From contig CAZOOA010000021.1 of NCBI GenBank assembly GCA_964581355.1, positions 1 to 40,129 of the forward strand: a stretch of DNA of 40,129 bases, in the 5' to 3' direction. This document shows positions 15,010 through 22,834 of this stretch, one piece after another. The position numbers and the translations under genes were made by a program. The notes below the pieces were generated by a model. It saw only the letters and a program-made list of their open reading frames with translations, was not told the DNA's origin and did not search any database. Numbering within the stretch: the first letter of the stretch is position 1; each line of letters starts with the position of its first letter. The DNA comes from CAZOOA01 sp964581355 (GTDB taxonomy: Bacteria; Bacillota; Dethiobacteria; DTU022; UBA8154).

Positions 15010-15051
15010 CTGGTAACCTGGGGCATGAGATGGAGATGAAACTACCCCCAC

Positions 15052-15071
15052 GGCCCATCAAACAATGGGCC
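15052..15071. terminator. Inverted repeat after uppP
   Basis: GGCCCAT (15052-15058) and ATGGGCC (15065-15071) form a perfect 7-bp stem with a 6-nt loop, 43 nt beyond the uppP stop. There is no T tract, so it is either a weak or factor-dependent terminator or an mRNA-end structure. Confidence 0.4.
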
Positions 15072-15172
15072 ACAACAGGGATGGAAGGCCTTGCTTACGT
15101 TCGAAGCTCTTTTTTTTCAATATCCCGCATCCCTTAACCGGAGATAATATGTTATGGTAAAGGAGACATAAG

Positions 15173-15610
15173 ATGAAAAACTGGTTGTTGAAAACGGAAC
15201 CGGACGTTTATGGTTGGAAGGACCTGGTTGCTGAAGGGAAGACCACCTGGGATGGTATCAAGGGAGGGCTGGCCCAGAAAAACCTGGGGAAAATGCAGCC
15301 CGGTGACCATGTCTTCATTTACCATACCGGCCGGGAAAAACGAATAATCGGCACGGCCCGCGTGGAGGCAGGCCCCTATGTTGACCCGAATCAGCCCGGT
15401 TCCAGGTTGCTGGTGGTAGATGTAGTACCCCTTGCCCCGCTTAACCGTCCGGTTACACTGCAGGAACTGAAACAGCAAGCTGAACCCCGGGATAGTGTTA
15501 CATCGGCCGAGCTTTGGAAGGGCTGGGAACTGCTGCGGATCCCCAGGCTTTCTGTCGTTCCTGTTAGTGAAGAGCAGTGGAAGGCTGTTTTAGAACTGGC
15601 AGAGAAATAA
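15173..15610 (+). CDS. EVE domain protein
   Basis: A 145-residue single-domain EVE (PUA-like) protein: KNWLLKTEPDVYGW at the start, TTWDGIKGGLAQKNL, MQPGDHVFIYHTG, the IIGTARV strand and LRIPRLSVVPV at the end. EVE folds bind modified bases in DNA or RNA, and some act in modification-dependent restriction; solo members are common and their ligand is unknown. The start is ATG 15173 with AAAGGAGA upstream. It is monocistronic, between uppP and a repeat-bearing intergenic region. Confidence 0.9.
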   Translation: MKNWLLKTEPDVYGWKDLVAEGKTTWDGIKGGLAQKNLGKMQPGDHVFIYHTGREKRIIGTARVEAGPYVDPNQPGSRLLVVDVVPLAPLNRPVTLQELKQQAEPRDSVTSAELWKGWELLRIPRLSVVPVSEEQWKAVLELAEK

Positions 15611-15948
15611 TATGACTTTTCACTGCTAAGCTTGATGCTGATTGTCGGTTCATTTGTAACTGTCCAGCGCTTTTTTTAAGCGAAGCAGGGGGACGATTTT
15701 CGCGCTTCCGGAGCGCAGCGGAGTTCCGACATGGAAAGCAGGGGAATCATCCCCCTGCTTCGCAGCGCGGTGCCAATCACATTGATTTTTTTCCAGAAAC
15801 AAGCGGAAACGTTTTCAATCATAATTATTTTCACGGCAGGGTTAAAGGTTTTGTTTTTTGGTCTGAAAAAGCGAAACCTTTTTTATATCTATACGTCTTA
15901 AATAAACAAAGAGATTAATATTTGTCATAATATAAAGGGGTCGGTCTT
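15611..15948. other. Intergenic region with repeat copy 2 and an AT-rich hairpin
   Basis: This 338-base stretch has no gene. It holds the palindromic repeat at 15678-15770 and a terminator-like stem, AAAGGTTT (15844-15851) with AAACCTTT (15874-15881) followed by T residues. AT-rich sequence with CATAAT/TATAA boxes then leads to the lipoprotein gene at 15949. No -35/-10 pair is convincing. Confidence 0.55.
15678..15770. repeat. Dispersed palindromic repeat, copy 2
   Basis: GCGAAGCAGGGGGA (15680-15693) and TCCCCCTGCTTCGC (15750-15763) are perfectly complementary over 14 bp. The inner CGCTTCCGGAGCGC (15703-15716) is self-complementary and shared with copy 1 at 1234-1331. The loop sequences differ between copies, so the arms and inner block are what is conserved. 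Confidence 0.7.
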
Positions 15949-16710
15949 ATGAAATGGTTTATTAGTCTGCTGTTTTTGTTGCTCTTTGTTCCGGCTGGAT
16001 GTCAAAACCAGGAAATAAGCTCCATCCAGGATGTTTACCAGGGCGAACCGACCCGGGTCAGCATTCTTGACGGGGCTGTCGGCTTGGCCTATGCCACCGG
16101 GGAAGAGGAACTGATTCAAAAAATGATGAAGGAAATTAACCAGTTATCCTTAACCAGGGCGGAAGACCAATCTTCCCGCGCCGGCTACCTGTACTATGTT
16201 GATCTTTTTGAAAATGATAACCAGCAACTGCGGCTGGTTATCCGGGAAAAGGAAGTCGGCATTGACGGGGTTTATTATGAGACAGACCGGGAAATCGGCA
16301 GGAAAATAAAAAAATTCTATGAAAAACTGGCTGCAGCGAAGACAGGCCCAGGTTTTGGGGTAGAAGACACGGCCCGCATGGCAACGGAAGAAGGGGAGAT
16401 CGATTATGAGCTGCCGGGTTGCAATGCAGGGACATACCGCGGGGACTTTAAAGATGGCCTGCCCCACGGAACCGGGACTTGGAGCTACCCCGAAGGAGGC
16501 GAATACTCAGGCCAGTGGAAAAACGGCCTGTTTCATGGCCAGGGGACGTATACCTGGCCTGATGGGAAACGATACGAGGGCCAGTGGAAAGAAGGTTTCC
16601 CCCACGGTGAAGGCACCATGTATTTAAACGACGGGAAAAAGCGAAGCGGCACATGGTCCGGGGGACGTCTGGTCCAACCGGCAGCACCAGTTAATGAAGA
16701 AGATAACTGA
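15949..16710 (+). CDS. MORN-repeat lipoprotein
   Basis: A 253-residue secreted lipoprotein. The signal peptide ISLLFLLLFVPAGC ends in a lipobox with Cys18. Residues 20-155 are a helical region of unknown family with an acidic/polar character. Residues 163-238 carry three to four MORN repeats (YRGDFKDGLPHGTGTW, then YSGQWKNGLFHGQGTY, then YEGQWKEGFPHGEGTM). MORN repeats form extended beta hairpins that bind lipids or proteins. ATG 15949 follows AAAGGGG. It converges on the glycan-type operon and shares the terminator region at 16774. The biological role is unknown. Confidence 0.85.
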   Translation: MKWFISLLFLLLFVPAGCQNQEISSIQDVYQGEPTRVSILDGAVGLAYATGEEELIQKMMKEINQLSLTRAEDQSSRAGYLYYVDLFENDNQQLRLVIREKEVGIDGVYYETDREIGRKIKKFYEKLAAAKTGPGFGVEDTARMATEEGEIDYELPGCNAGTYRGDFKDGLPHGTGTWSYPEGGEYSGQWKNGLFHGQGTYTWPDGKRYEGQWKEGFPHGEGTMYLNDGKKRSGTWSGGRLVQPAAPVNEEDN

Positions 16711-16773
16711 AGAAAAAAGCCATCTAGCATGTAAACAATGTAAACGCAGATGATCACCTAAAAGATGTTTAAG

Positions 16774-16801
16774 GCAGCTCATTTTAGCGGCTGCTTTTTT
16801 T
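16774..16801 (+). terminator. Intrinsic terminator after the MORN lipoprotein
   Basis: GCAGC (16774-16778) pairs with GCTGC (16790-16794), followed by seven T (16795-16801). It overlaps the last codons of the convergent sulfatase-like gene, so the two transcription units end within each other. Confidence 0.75.
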
Positions 16802-18343
16802 GATCCACTCTTTAACTTCTGCCGGCTCGGTGAGCTCCTTTGATATGACTTTCAGGATCAACTCTTTGGTGATCACGGTATTGAAAGGCTCACTTATGGT
16901 AACGGGTTCCTGCTGCCCCGCCAGGCGGAAGATGAATGGGATGCGGGGGTCAAATTCCCGGTCGAATGCCGGAAAAAGCTCCATCCGCCAGGGATGGTCC
17001 GAGGTTATAATAATGTGGGTGCTATCCCAGGTTCCCTGGGCCTCCATGACTTCACGGATTTGTTTCAGGGTTCTGTCTACCAGGACCAAGTTGTCGTAAT
17101 ATCCCGTTTCCAGGTCGTAGTTGACCAGGGCGAAATCATCTTTTTGGTGGTCATAAATCCAGGGATAATGGGGAATGGATTGATGTGCCAGGATCAGCTT
17201 ATAGCCGGGCTCGGCAACAATCTGCAGGGTTTCCTGCAGCAGGGACCGGTAGACGGCCAGGGCATGGTGCCGGTTGTTAAATGGTGACAGGGATAACGAA
17301 CTCATAACTTGGTCTGACATCTTGTTGAACAGCCTATTCTCTCTTTTTATCCCGGTCGTCCCAAAGGGCTGCCAGAAACAATGGGTCATGTTATCCCCAA
17401 TAATGCGTTCATAGGGCAGGAAGCAGCCTGTTAGGGCCGTTTTGTAACCCTGGTTTTCCAGTGTGGTAAAAATGCCCGGCTGCTGGCTCCAGGGAACAGT
17501 TTCTTCATCTTCCAGGGTCAATAATAGTTCACCAGGTCCTGCAGGCTCCGTTTCTGTGACCGACAGACCGGTAATTAAAGCGGGCATGGAAATGATGGTA
17601 TCTTCGCCCGGTGCCAGGGCGTGGGTGGCAAAGAGGGCCTGTTCTTTCAGGCGGTCTATTTCCGGGGTTTTAATATGGTCAGGACGCTCTTCAAAAGTCA
17701 TGCGCTGGTCCAGTTCGTCGAAGACCAGCCAGAGAACCTGGTTTTGGGGAACCTTACCTGTCCTGTCAGATGAGGCTGCCGGGTATTCGGCCTGTTTTTT
17801 GGTTGTTGTAGTTGCCAGCGCCCAGGCGGCTTGGGAAAAGGTCAGCAGGACAAAAGGGGACAAGACCAAAAGAATGACAGTTAGCCCCCGGATGAATTTT
17901 CCGTGGTAACGCAGGCAGAGGAAAAAGACAAGCGCCAGGAAAAGGGCAGCTAAAATGATCAAAACCGGTTCTCCCACAAGGGCAGCCAGGTTGGCAATGG
18001 TCAGGTCAGGAAACAGGAGTCGTAAAGAATTTATGGGAATCAGCAGGGTGAACAGCAGCAAAAAGACAGCAGTTTTTTGCAGAAAGGGATTGCTGCTGCG
18101 ATAAACACGGAAAAGCAGAAAAAGCAACAGACTTAATAGCAGGATATTGAGCAGCAGGACGTAAAAATCCCCGGCGGTGGGGTATTTAAGGTAAAACCGT
18201 TCTTGAAGGTCTGCAAAAATGAGCTCCTGCCAAGTCCTCAGGAAAAAAAGATTGGCCAGGGAAAGGGAAGTTAACACTTCCTTTAAAAAATCACGAGACG
18301 GCTTGCTTTTACTTGTCAGGGCTGATTTTATCTTGCTGCTCAT
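16784..18343 (-). CDS. Membrane sulfatase/alkaline-phosphatase-fold enzyme
   Basis: A 519-residue protein with an N-terminal membrane region (four to five hydrophobic segments, about residues 55-180) and an extracytoplasmic sulfatase-like domain. Domain signatures: LWLVFDELDQRMTF (first metal-binding strand, about 205-220), EDTIISMPALITG (candidate nucleophile Thr), and IIITSDHPWRMELF near the C-terminus (metal-binding Asp/His). The architecture resembles lipoteichoic acid synthase or phosphoethanolamine/phosphoglycerol transferases, so it may transfer or remove a phospho- or sulfo-group on a surface polymer. There is no formylglycine C-x-P-x-R motif, which argues against a classical sulfatase. 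The ATG at 18343 overlaps the stop of the methyltransferase gene; it is last in a three-gene operon. Confidence 0.85.
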   Translation of the reverse strand: MSSKIKSALTSKSKPSRDFLKEVLTSLSLANLFFLRTWQELIFADLQERFYLKYPTAGDFYVLLLNILLLSLLLFLLFRVYRSSNPFLQKTAVFLLLFTLLIPINSLRLLFPDLTIANLAALVGEPVLIILAALFLALVFFLCLRYHGKFIRGLTVILLVLSPFVLLTFSQAAWALATTTTKKQAEYPAASSDRTGKVPQNQVLWLVFDELDQRMTFEERPDHIKTPEIDRLKEQALFATHALAPGEDTIISMPALITGLSVTETEPAGPGELLLTLEDEETVPWSQQPGIFTTLENQGYKTALTGCFLPYERIIGDNMTHCFWQPFGTTGIKRENRLFNKMSDQVMSSLSLSPFNNRHHALAVYRSLLQETLQIVAEPGYKLILAHQSIPHYPWIYDHQKDDFALVNYDLETGYYDNLVLVDRTLKQIREVMEAQGTWDSTHIIITSDHPWRMELFPAFDREFDPRIPFIFRLAGQQEPVTISEPFNTVITKELILKVISKELTEPAEVKEWIKKSSR

Positions 18344-19725
18344 CTTTTCTCCATCAGATACAGTATTCTGCCTGAATCGCCTGCTTCGACCCGATTATTT
18401 ATGAGGAAAAACTTTTCGAAATCGGCCTCAAATTGCTCCCTGGTGTAACCGGGGAAAATATCTTCCCTGCTTGCAAGTAGCTCCTGTACCCGGGGGTCAT
18501 CCTTGGGTACAAACTCGATAATCAGGTTATGGCCCAGTTGGCAGAAAAAATTCGCTATCCGGGTAAAGGGGAGATTGTTGGCAATGGCCAGGTGATGGAC
18601 AAGGGCCAGGGCCAGCATGGTATGGCAGGGACCTCGCTCTATTAGTGACATGCGCTCCTGGTTGTTCCATCCAATTCCCGGGCTGGGGTTGATCAGGTCT
18701 GAAACCAGCGGCAGGACCCTGGTTTCATTATTTTCCACCACGTCCCGGTAGTTTTGCTCAACACAGGCCGGGTCCATATCCATGGAAACGGTATATGCCC
18801 CCTGGCTGGAAGCTAACCGGCTGAACATCCCCGTATTGGCTCCTAAATCCCAGACCGAAGAGGGCTGAAGCTGCTCCAGGAAGGATGCCACGGTCTGCTG
18901 TTTTTGTTCCAGGTAATTCTTGCTGCAGGCAGAGTCGTAGTAATCTGACCAGGTGGTTTGTTCATCTTTTCCCTTTAGTGAAGATACAGCTGACTGCAAG
19001 CTGTCAATTAAACCGGTGAAGGCCGTGCGGCTCATGGCTTTGCTCTTAACCTTGGTTGTCTCTTTCTGGGGTTGCTGCTGGTAATGCCGCTGGCTTTTGG
19101 CATGCAGGTGAATATGGGTAAGCAGGGAAAACTTGAACCGGGTTTTCCGGGGAAGAAGAGTGCTGGCCATCTCCAGGGGAACCCCGTCCAAGAAAACCTG
19201 CAGCAGCCGGGACAGCCGGGCATCGCAATAGCTCATCAAGGCCAGGGGAGCCAGGAAGTGCTGGCAAAATTGCCTGTAGGCCGGCCATGGTTGTCCTTCG
19301 CGGTATTTTTCCAGGGACAGGGTGTCGATCAAAACAGGCTTTCCCTGGAAAAATTGGATGTTGTACGCTGTAGCATCTTTTAAGGACATGCCGGAGTTAA
19401 GAGCTCTTTTTTGTACATTCAAAGTTGTCAGCGCAGCATCCTTAAGCTGGCTGAAGCTCCATTCATAAGGATAAGAAATAAAGGGAACCCGCTCCGGACG
19501 GATGATCTTGAAGGCTTCCCCTGTTAGGGGCTCTACATCAGGAGCCTCCTGGTGAGGGATAAGCAGCCCTTTGTTGATCAGTTCTTCATCTAGGCCCGAC
19601 TGGAGCAGGTGTTCATAATCTTCCCGGTAGGAGCGATTGACCTGCCGGTAAAGCACCCCTTCTTGTTCAAAAAGCCACCCGTCAGGATCCCGGAAGGACG
19701 CGGGATGGATGCGGTTATTGTTCAT
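18340..19725 (-). CDS. Kinase-like/SAM-methyltransferase two-domain protein
   Basis: A 461-residue cytoplasmic protein. Residues 285-400 form a class I methyltransferase: VWDLGANTGMFSRLAS (291-306, SAM loop), SMDMDPACVEQNY (the acidic ribose-binding strand) and LALALVHHLA (post-I region). The N-terminal half (about 70-210) has SLKDATAYNIQFFQGKPVLI followed by Asp134, reminiscent of the catalytic loop and metal-binding Asp of aminoglycoside-kinase-like folds, possibly degenerate. Proteins of this kind are sometimes annotated as nodulation-type (NoeA-like) methyltransferases. It overlaps both neighbours by 4-11 bases, between the tiny membrane protein and the sulfatase-fold enzyme, which suggests a shared polymer-modification pathway. 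The substrate is unknown. Confidence 0.82.
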   Translation of the reverse strand: MNNNRIHPASFRDPDGWLFEQEGVLYRQVNRSYREDYEHLLQSGLDEELINKGLLIPHQEAPDVEPLTGEAFKIIRPERVPFISYPYEWSFSQLKDAALTTLNVQKRALNSGMSLKDATAYNIQFFQGKPVLIDTLSLEKYREGQPWPAYRQFCQHFLAPLALMSYCDARLSRLLQVFLDGVPLEMASTLLPRKTRFKFSLLTHIHLHAKSQRHYQQQPQKETTKVKSKAMSRTAFTGLIDSLQSAVSSLKGKDEQTTWSDYYDSACSKNYLEQKQQTVASFLEQLQPSSVWDLGANTGMFSRLASSQGAYTVSMDMDPACVEQNYRDVVENNETRVLPLVSDLINPSPGIGWNNQERMSLIERGPCHTMLALALVHHLAIANNLPFTRIANFFCQLGHNLIIEFVPKDDPRVQELLASREDIFPGYTREQFEADFEKFFLINNRVEAGDSGRILYLMEKR

Positions 19726-19939
19726 TGGCTTCCTCGTCGGTTGTTTTTTTAAATAGATGAATCAGTTTGTTCCAGTACATTTTTAAGAAGACGGCACCGC
19801 CAAGGGCGGCAGCAATAATCAGTTGGAAGATTAAACTTCCTGTGCCGGGATTAATGTAAGCCAGGGCTTTTTGTGTAAAAACAAGGTGAGACAAAACCAG
19901 GCATATACTCAAAGCGGCTACAAAGCGTTTTAAAGCCAC
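19715..19939 (-). CDS. Tiny membrane protein with the YINPGTGS motif
   Basis: About 74 residues: an N-terminal hydrophobic segment ending in KALA (possible signal or anchor), then YINPGTGSLIFQLIIAAALG, a glycine-containing second membrane helix, and a basic/acidic cytoplasmic tail (KKTTDEEANEQ). The INPGTGS-plus-helix block recurs in small proteins next to methyltransferase and sulfatase-fold genes in other bacteria, as I recall, but has no assigned function. GTG 19939 is preferred: AGGAG lies 9 nt upstream, whereas GTG 19948 abuts it. The stop overlaps the methyltransferase start by 11 bases. Confidence 0.75.
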   Translation of the reverse strand: MALKRFVAALSICLVLSHLVFTQKALAYINPGTGSLIFQLIIAAALGGAVFLKMYWNKLIHLFKKTTDEEANEQ

Positions 19940-20040
19940 CGAAAACACCTCCTAAACTGTGCTTCCTGGACTGATAGAATAACGTGGATTATGTTCAAAC
20001 TTCAGCTTCTGCAGCAGATTTGTTCTGGCGCTTTTACGTT

Positions 20041-20049
20041 ATTATAACA
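20041..20049 (-). promoter_or_regulatory. Extended -10 promoter of the three-gene membrane operon
   Basis: On the minus strand TG-T-TATAAT (20049 to 20041) is a textbook extended -10 element about 100 nt upstream of the GTG at 19939. No good -35 exists 17 nt upstream, as expected for an activator-assisted promoter. The Pho-box-like repeat at 20107-20123 and a CCGGGG/CCCCGG hairpin (20089-20103) lie further upstream. Confidence 0.55.
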
Positions 20050-20106
20050 TAGCTATTACAGGTTTTCTGCAAAGAAATGGAAATTATCCCGGGGATGCCC
20101 CGGAAG

Positions 20107-20123
20107 TTTACAAAATGTTTACA
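20107..20123 (+). promoter_or_regulatory. Pho-box-like direct repeat
   Basis: TTTACA (20107-20112), 5 nt, TTTACA (20118-20123): two hexamers with 11-bp periodicity, the form of PhoP boxes in Bacillus (TTNACA repeats spaced by 5). A weaker TTGACT follows at 20140, out by three periods. It lies between the PhoPR-like genes and the glycan-type operon. The repeats read on the plus strand, opposite to the downstream operon. Confidence 0.5.
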
Positions 20124-20227
20124 ATTTCTTTTTATTTTGTTGACTTGGTTATACAGATTTTTTGCTACTATTAGTAAAGTCCAATAGAAAACTGCAAGGC
20201 GAAAAAGGATATTACTGTGGCTGAACT

Positions 20228-21736
20228 TTAACCCTGATCGTTATCCTTTGTTGTTCCAGGTTGTTCAGCAGTAGGCAGGGAGACGTAAAAGGTGCTTCCC
20301 TCGCCGGGAGTGCTTTCAACAGAAACCTGGCCGTTATGCAGGTTGACCAGTTCTTTGACAATACAAAGTCCCAAGCCTTTTCCCCTGTGGGCGCGATTCC
20401 TGGACTTGTCCACCTTGTAAAACCGATCCCAGATATGCTGAATATCTTCGGGAGGGATGCCCGTCCCGGTATCCTGGACCAGGAAAATAAGCAATCCGTT
20501 TTCATTGGAAGCATCCAGCCTAATGATACCACCCGGTGGGGTGTAATGAATGGCATTTTCCATTAAGTTGTTCAGGATTTGGAACAGGCGATCTTCATCG
20601 CCCCAAATCGCTGGCAGCTCTTCGTTCACCTTGTTTTCCATCAGAATCTGTTTGTCTTGAAATTTAGGCTGATTGCTGCCCACAACCCGTTTGGCCAGTT
20701 GCAGGGGTGAGATATAGTCCATCTTTAACTGGATGTCGCCGCTTTCAATGCTGGATAGTTCCAGCAGTTCATCGACCAGGCGGTTGAGGTAGTGGGTGTT
20801 GTCCAGAACGATTTGCAAACATCGTTCCTGTTCCTCTTCTTTCACATGGCCGTCCAGGATTGCCTCGGCAAACCCCTGGATAGAAGTCAAAGGAGCCCGA
20901 AATTCGTGAGAGACATTGGCAACCAGGTTTTGCTGCAGGCTTTGCAGTCTTTTTTGCTCCTGGACCGTCTTTTCGATTTCTTCAACAGCTTGGTTGAATG
21001 TGGCAGTCAAATCGGCCATTTCACCGGTGGTTTTGAGATTGATGCGGCTGCTGAAGTTGCCGTGAAGTAGCTCGCGGGCCGCACGGGTCATAACCTGGAG
21101 AGGGTTGGAGATGGTTTTGGCCAGAGAAAGGGCCAGGATTCCTGCTACAGCAGCAGCAAAGAGACCGGAATATGTTGTCATCCGGCTGATTTGAGCAACG
21201 GTGGCTTCTACCCCCGTAAGCGGGGCGCTTACAGTAATGACACTAATGACATTTTCAGGGTTAGAATCAGAATCTTGAGTAATAACAGGGATGGCAACCA
21301 GTAGACGCTGTATTTCCGGCCCAAAGGCTTTCTTGGAAAAGCTGTTCCCCTGTAACACATATTTAATTTCACTTTCTTCCAGTCCCAGCTGGGTTTCTTC
21401 TTCGCTCTCCCGGGGAGCGGCAATAATAACCTCGCCTTTGCCCAGGTCGGGGCCAAGGGCGGGGTCAATGACCCGGATTTTTACATCCAGGGATAGAGCC
21501 AAGGCCCGGGCAACTTTTTCGATTTCCTCCCGGTTTCCATCAAGAATTTCTTCTTCCAGGGCTCCGGCCACTTTTTCAGCCTGGGATGTGAGTTCCCATT
21601 CCCTGGCGCTAAAGAAGTACTCTTCAGCCAGGTAGGAAAGAAAGATGTTTACAGCGATTAAAGTGATTAGGACGATAAACAGGTGGGCGCTTAAAAGCTT
21701 AAAAAAAAGACTGCCCCGGCGCCACTTATTGAGCAT
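20228..21736 (-). CDS. Sensor histidine kinase, PhoR/WalK-like
   Basis: A 502-residue membrane kinase. One N-terminal helix (about 11-36) and a second (about 190-208) flank an extracytoplasmic sensor domain of about 150 residues. Then come HAMP (about 209-262), HisKA with NVSHEFRAPLTS (phospho-acceptor H277), and HATPase with the N box NNLMENAIHYTPPGG (388-402), DTGTGIP (421-427) and GKGLGLCIV. This layout matches PhoR-type kinases, although no PAS domain is obvious. The ATG at 21736 overlaps the regulator's 3' end by 11 bases with GAGGTG upstream, so the pair is coupled. A role in phosphate sensing is inferred from the partner type, the Pho-like repeat next door and the nearby pst operon; other envelope signals are possible. 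Confidence 0.9.
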   Translation of the reverse strand: MLNKWRRGSLFFKLLSAHLFIVLITLIAVNIFLSYLAEEYFFSAREWELTSQAEKVAGALEEEILDGNREEIEKVARALALSLDVKIRVIDPALGPDLGKGEVIIAAPRESEEETQLGLEESEIKYVLQGNSFSKKAFGPEIQRLLVAIPVITQDSDSNPENVISVITVSAPLTGVEATVAQISRMTTYSGLFAAAVAGILALSLAKTISNPLQVMTRAARELLHGNFSSRINLKTTGEMADLTATFNQAVEEIEKTVQEQKRLQSLQQNLVANVSHEFRAPLTSIQGFAEAILDGHVKEEEQERCLQIVLDNTHYLNRLVDELLELSSIESGDIQLKMDYISPLQLAKRVVGSNQPKFQDKQILMENKVNEELPAIWGDEDRLFQILNNLMENAIHYTPPGGIIRLDASNENGLLIFLVQDTGTGIPPEDIQHIWDRFYKVDKSRNRAHRGKGLGLCIVKELVNLHNGQVSVESTPGEGSTFYVSLPTAEQPGTTKDNDQG

Positions 21737-22436
21737 CCTGATTCACCTCGAACTTGTACCCGACTCCCCATACGGTTTGGATGTATGTGATGGCAGGGTC
21801 TTCATCCGTAAGTTTTTGCCTGAGACGTTTGATGTGCTCGTCGATAGTCCGGGTATCGCCCAGGTAGTTGTAGCCCCAGACCTGCTCTAAAAGGTCTTCA
21901 CGTTTCAAGGCTGTCCCGGCGTTGTTGGCCAGCAGAAACAGCAGATCAAACTCTTTGCGGGTTAAGGAAAGCGGCGTTTCGTTAATAACTGCTTTGTATC
22001 CCTGGGGGTCGATTAAAAGGTTGCCCATTCGTATGGTTTCGACGGGTCGATTATAGTCTGTTGATCTTCTAAGCAGGGCTTTGATCCGAGCCAAAAATTC
22101 CCGGGGGCTGAAGGGTTTGGCCACGTAATCATCAGCTCCCAGTTCCAGTCCGTGGACCTTGTCTTTTTCTTCTCCTTTGGCTGTGAGCATAATGATGGGT
22201 ATACTGCGGGTGTCCGGGTTTTCCCGCAGTTTTTTACAAATTTCCCAGCCGCTAAGTTCAGGAAGCATCAAGTCCAGGATGATTACATCATAGTGAAATT
22301 CCATAGCTTTATGCAGACCACTTTTTCCATCATGGACAATATCCACTTCAAAGGACTCGGAACGCAAGACAATGCGGACAAGTTCACAGATATCATGGTC
22401 GTCTTCGACCAGCAAAGCCTTTGTCATTTGATTCAA
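21726..22436 (-). CDS. OmpR/PhoB-family response regulator (PhoP-like)
   Basis: A receiver plus winged-helix regulator of about 236 residues. The receiver has LLVEDDHD (acidic pocket), phospho-acceptor Asp in VIILDLMLPELSGWE, the Thr of IIMLTAKGEE and the Lys of DDYVAKPFSP. The DNA-binding domain has LTRKEFDLLFLLANNAG, VWGYNYLGDTRTIDEHIKRL (in order) and TVWGVGYKF. The start is TTG 22436, 8 nt after GAGG. GTG 22445 overlaps the ribosome site and ATG 22427 is too far. It is first in the two-gene operon with the kinase. Confidence 0.92.
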   Translation of the reverse strand: MNQMTKALLVEDDHDICELVRIVLRSESFEVDIVHDGKSGLHKAMEFHYDVIILDLMLPELSGWEICKKLRENPDTRSIPIIMLTAKGEEKDKVHGLELGADDYVAKPFSPREFLARIKALLRRSTDYNRPVETIRMGNLLIDPQGYKAVINETPLSLTRKEFDLLFLLANNAGTALKREDLLEQVWGYNYLGDTRTIDEHIKRLRQKLTDEDPAITYIQTVWGVGYKFEVNQDAQ

Positions 22437-22553
22437 TAGTTTCACCTCGTACTCCTAATTCGACAGATTTACACTTAATCCTTTTTCTGATATAAAAAAC
22501 CAAAAGCAGTTAATAAACCAGTGCCGTTGGACTGTAAGGAAGGCGGATGAATT

Positions 22554-22775
22554 TTGGAAAAATATTCAGGCAGACAGGTAATTCTCGGTGTCCCGTTAGT
22601 TATTATGGATGTAAACGATATTGGGGGCAGTATGGTTGTTGGAAAGTCATGCCCTGAGCTTCCCCTGGAGGAAATAGAAGAAACCATGCGCTATGACAAC
22701 CTACTGGGTCAGGGCACGCAGCAGACACCCGTAGGGATTCTGCGCTGGAAAAATAGTTTTTACCAGGAAAGATGA
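22554..22775 (+). CDS. Doubtful small hypothetical protein
   Basis: A 73-codon frame from TTG 22554 with AAGGAAGG upstream at fair spacing. The translation has a hydrophobic patch (VILGVPLVIMDVNDIGG) and an acidic stretch (ELPLEEIEETMR), but I recognise no family. It lies in the divergent gap between the response regulator and the SurA-like lipoprotein gene, 60 nt before the latter. It could be real, a decayed gene end or chance. Confidence 0.3.
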   Translation: MEKYSGRQVILGVPLVIMDVNDIGGSMVVGKSCPELPLEEIEETMRYDNLLGQGTQQTPVGILRWKNSFYQER

Positions 22776-22834
22776 AACCTGTGTTACATTGTATCGTCAT
22801 AATTTATAGATGAAGAACAAAAGGAGGTTTTAGT

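Noticed and set aside
22475..22687. Minus-strand 70-codon frame between the regulator and the SurA-like gene
   Set aside because: Low-complexity serine/proline-rich translation and no ribosome site; it overlaps the plus-strand candidate.
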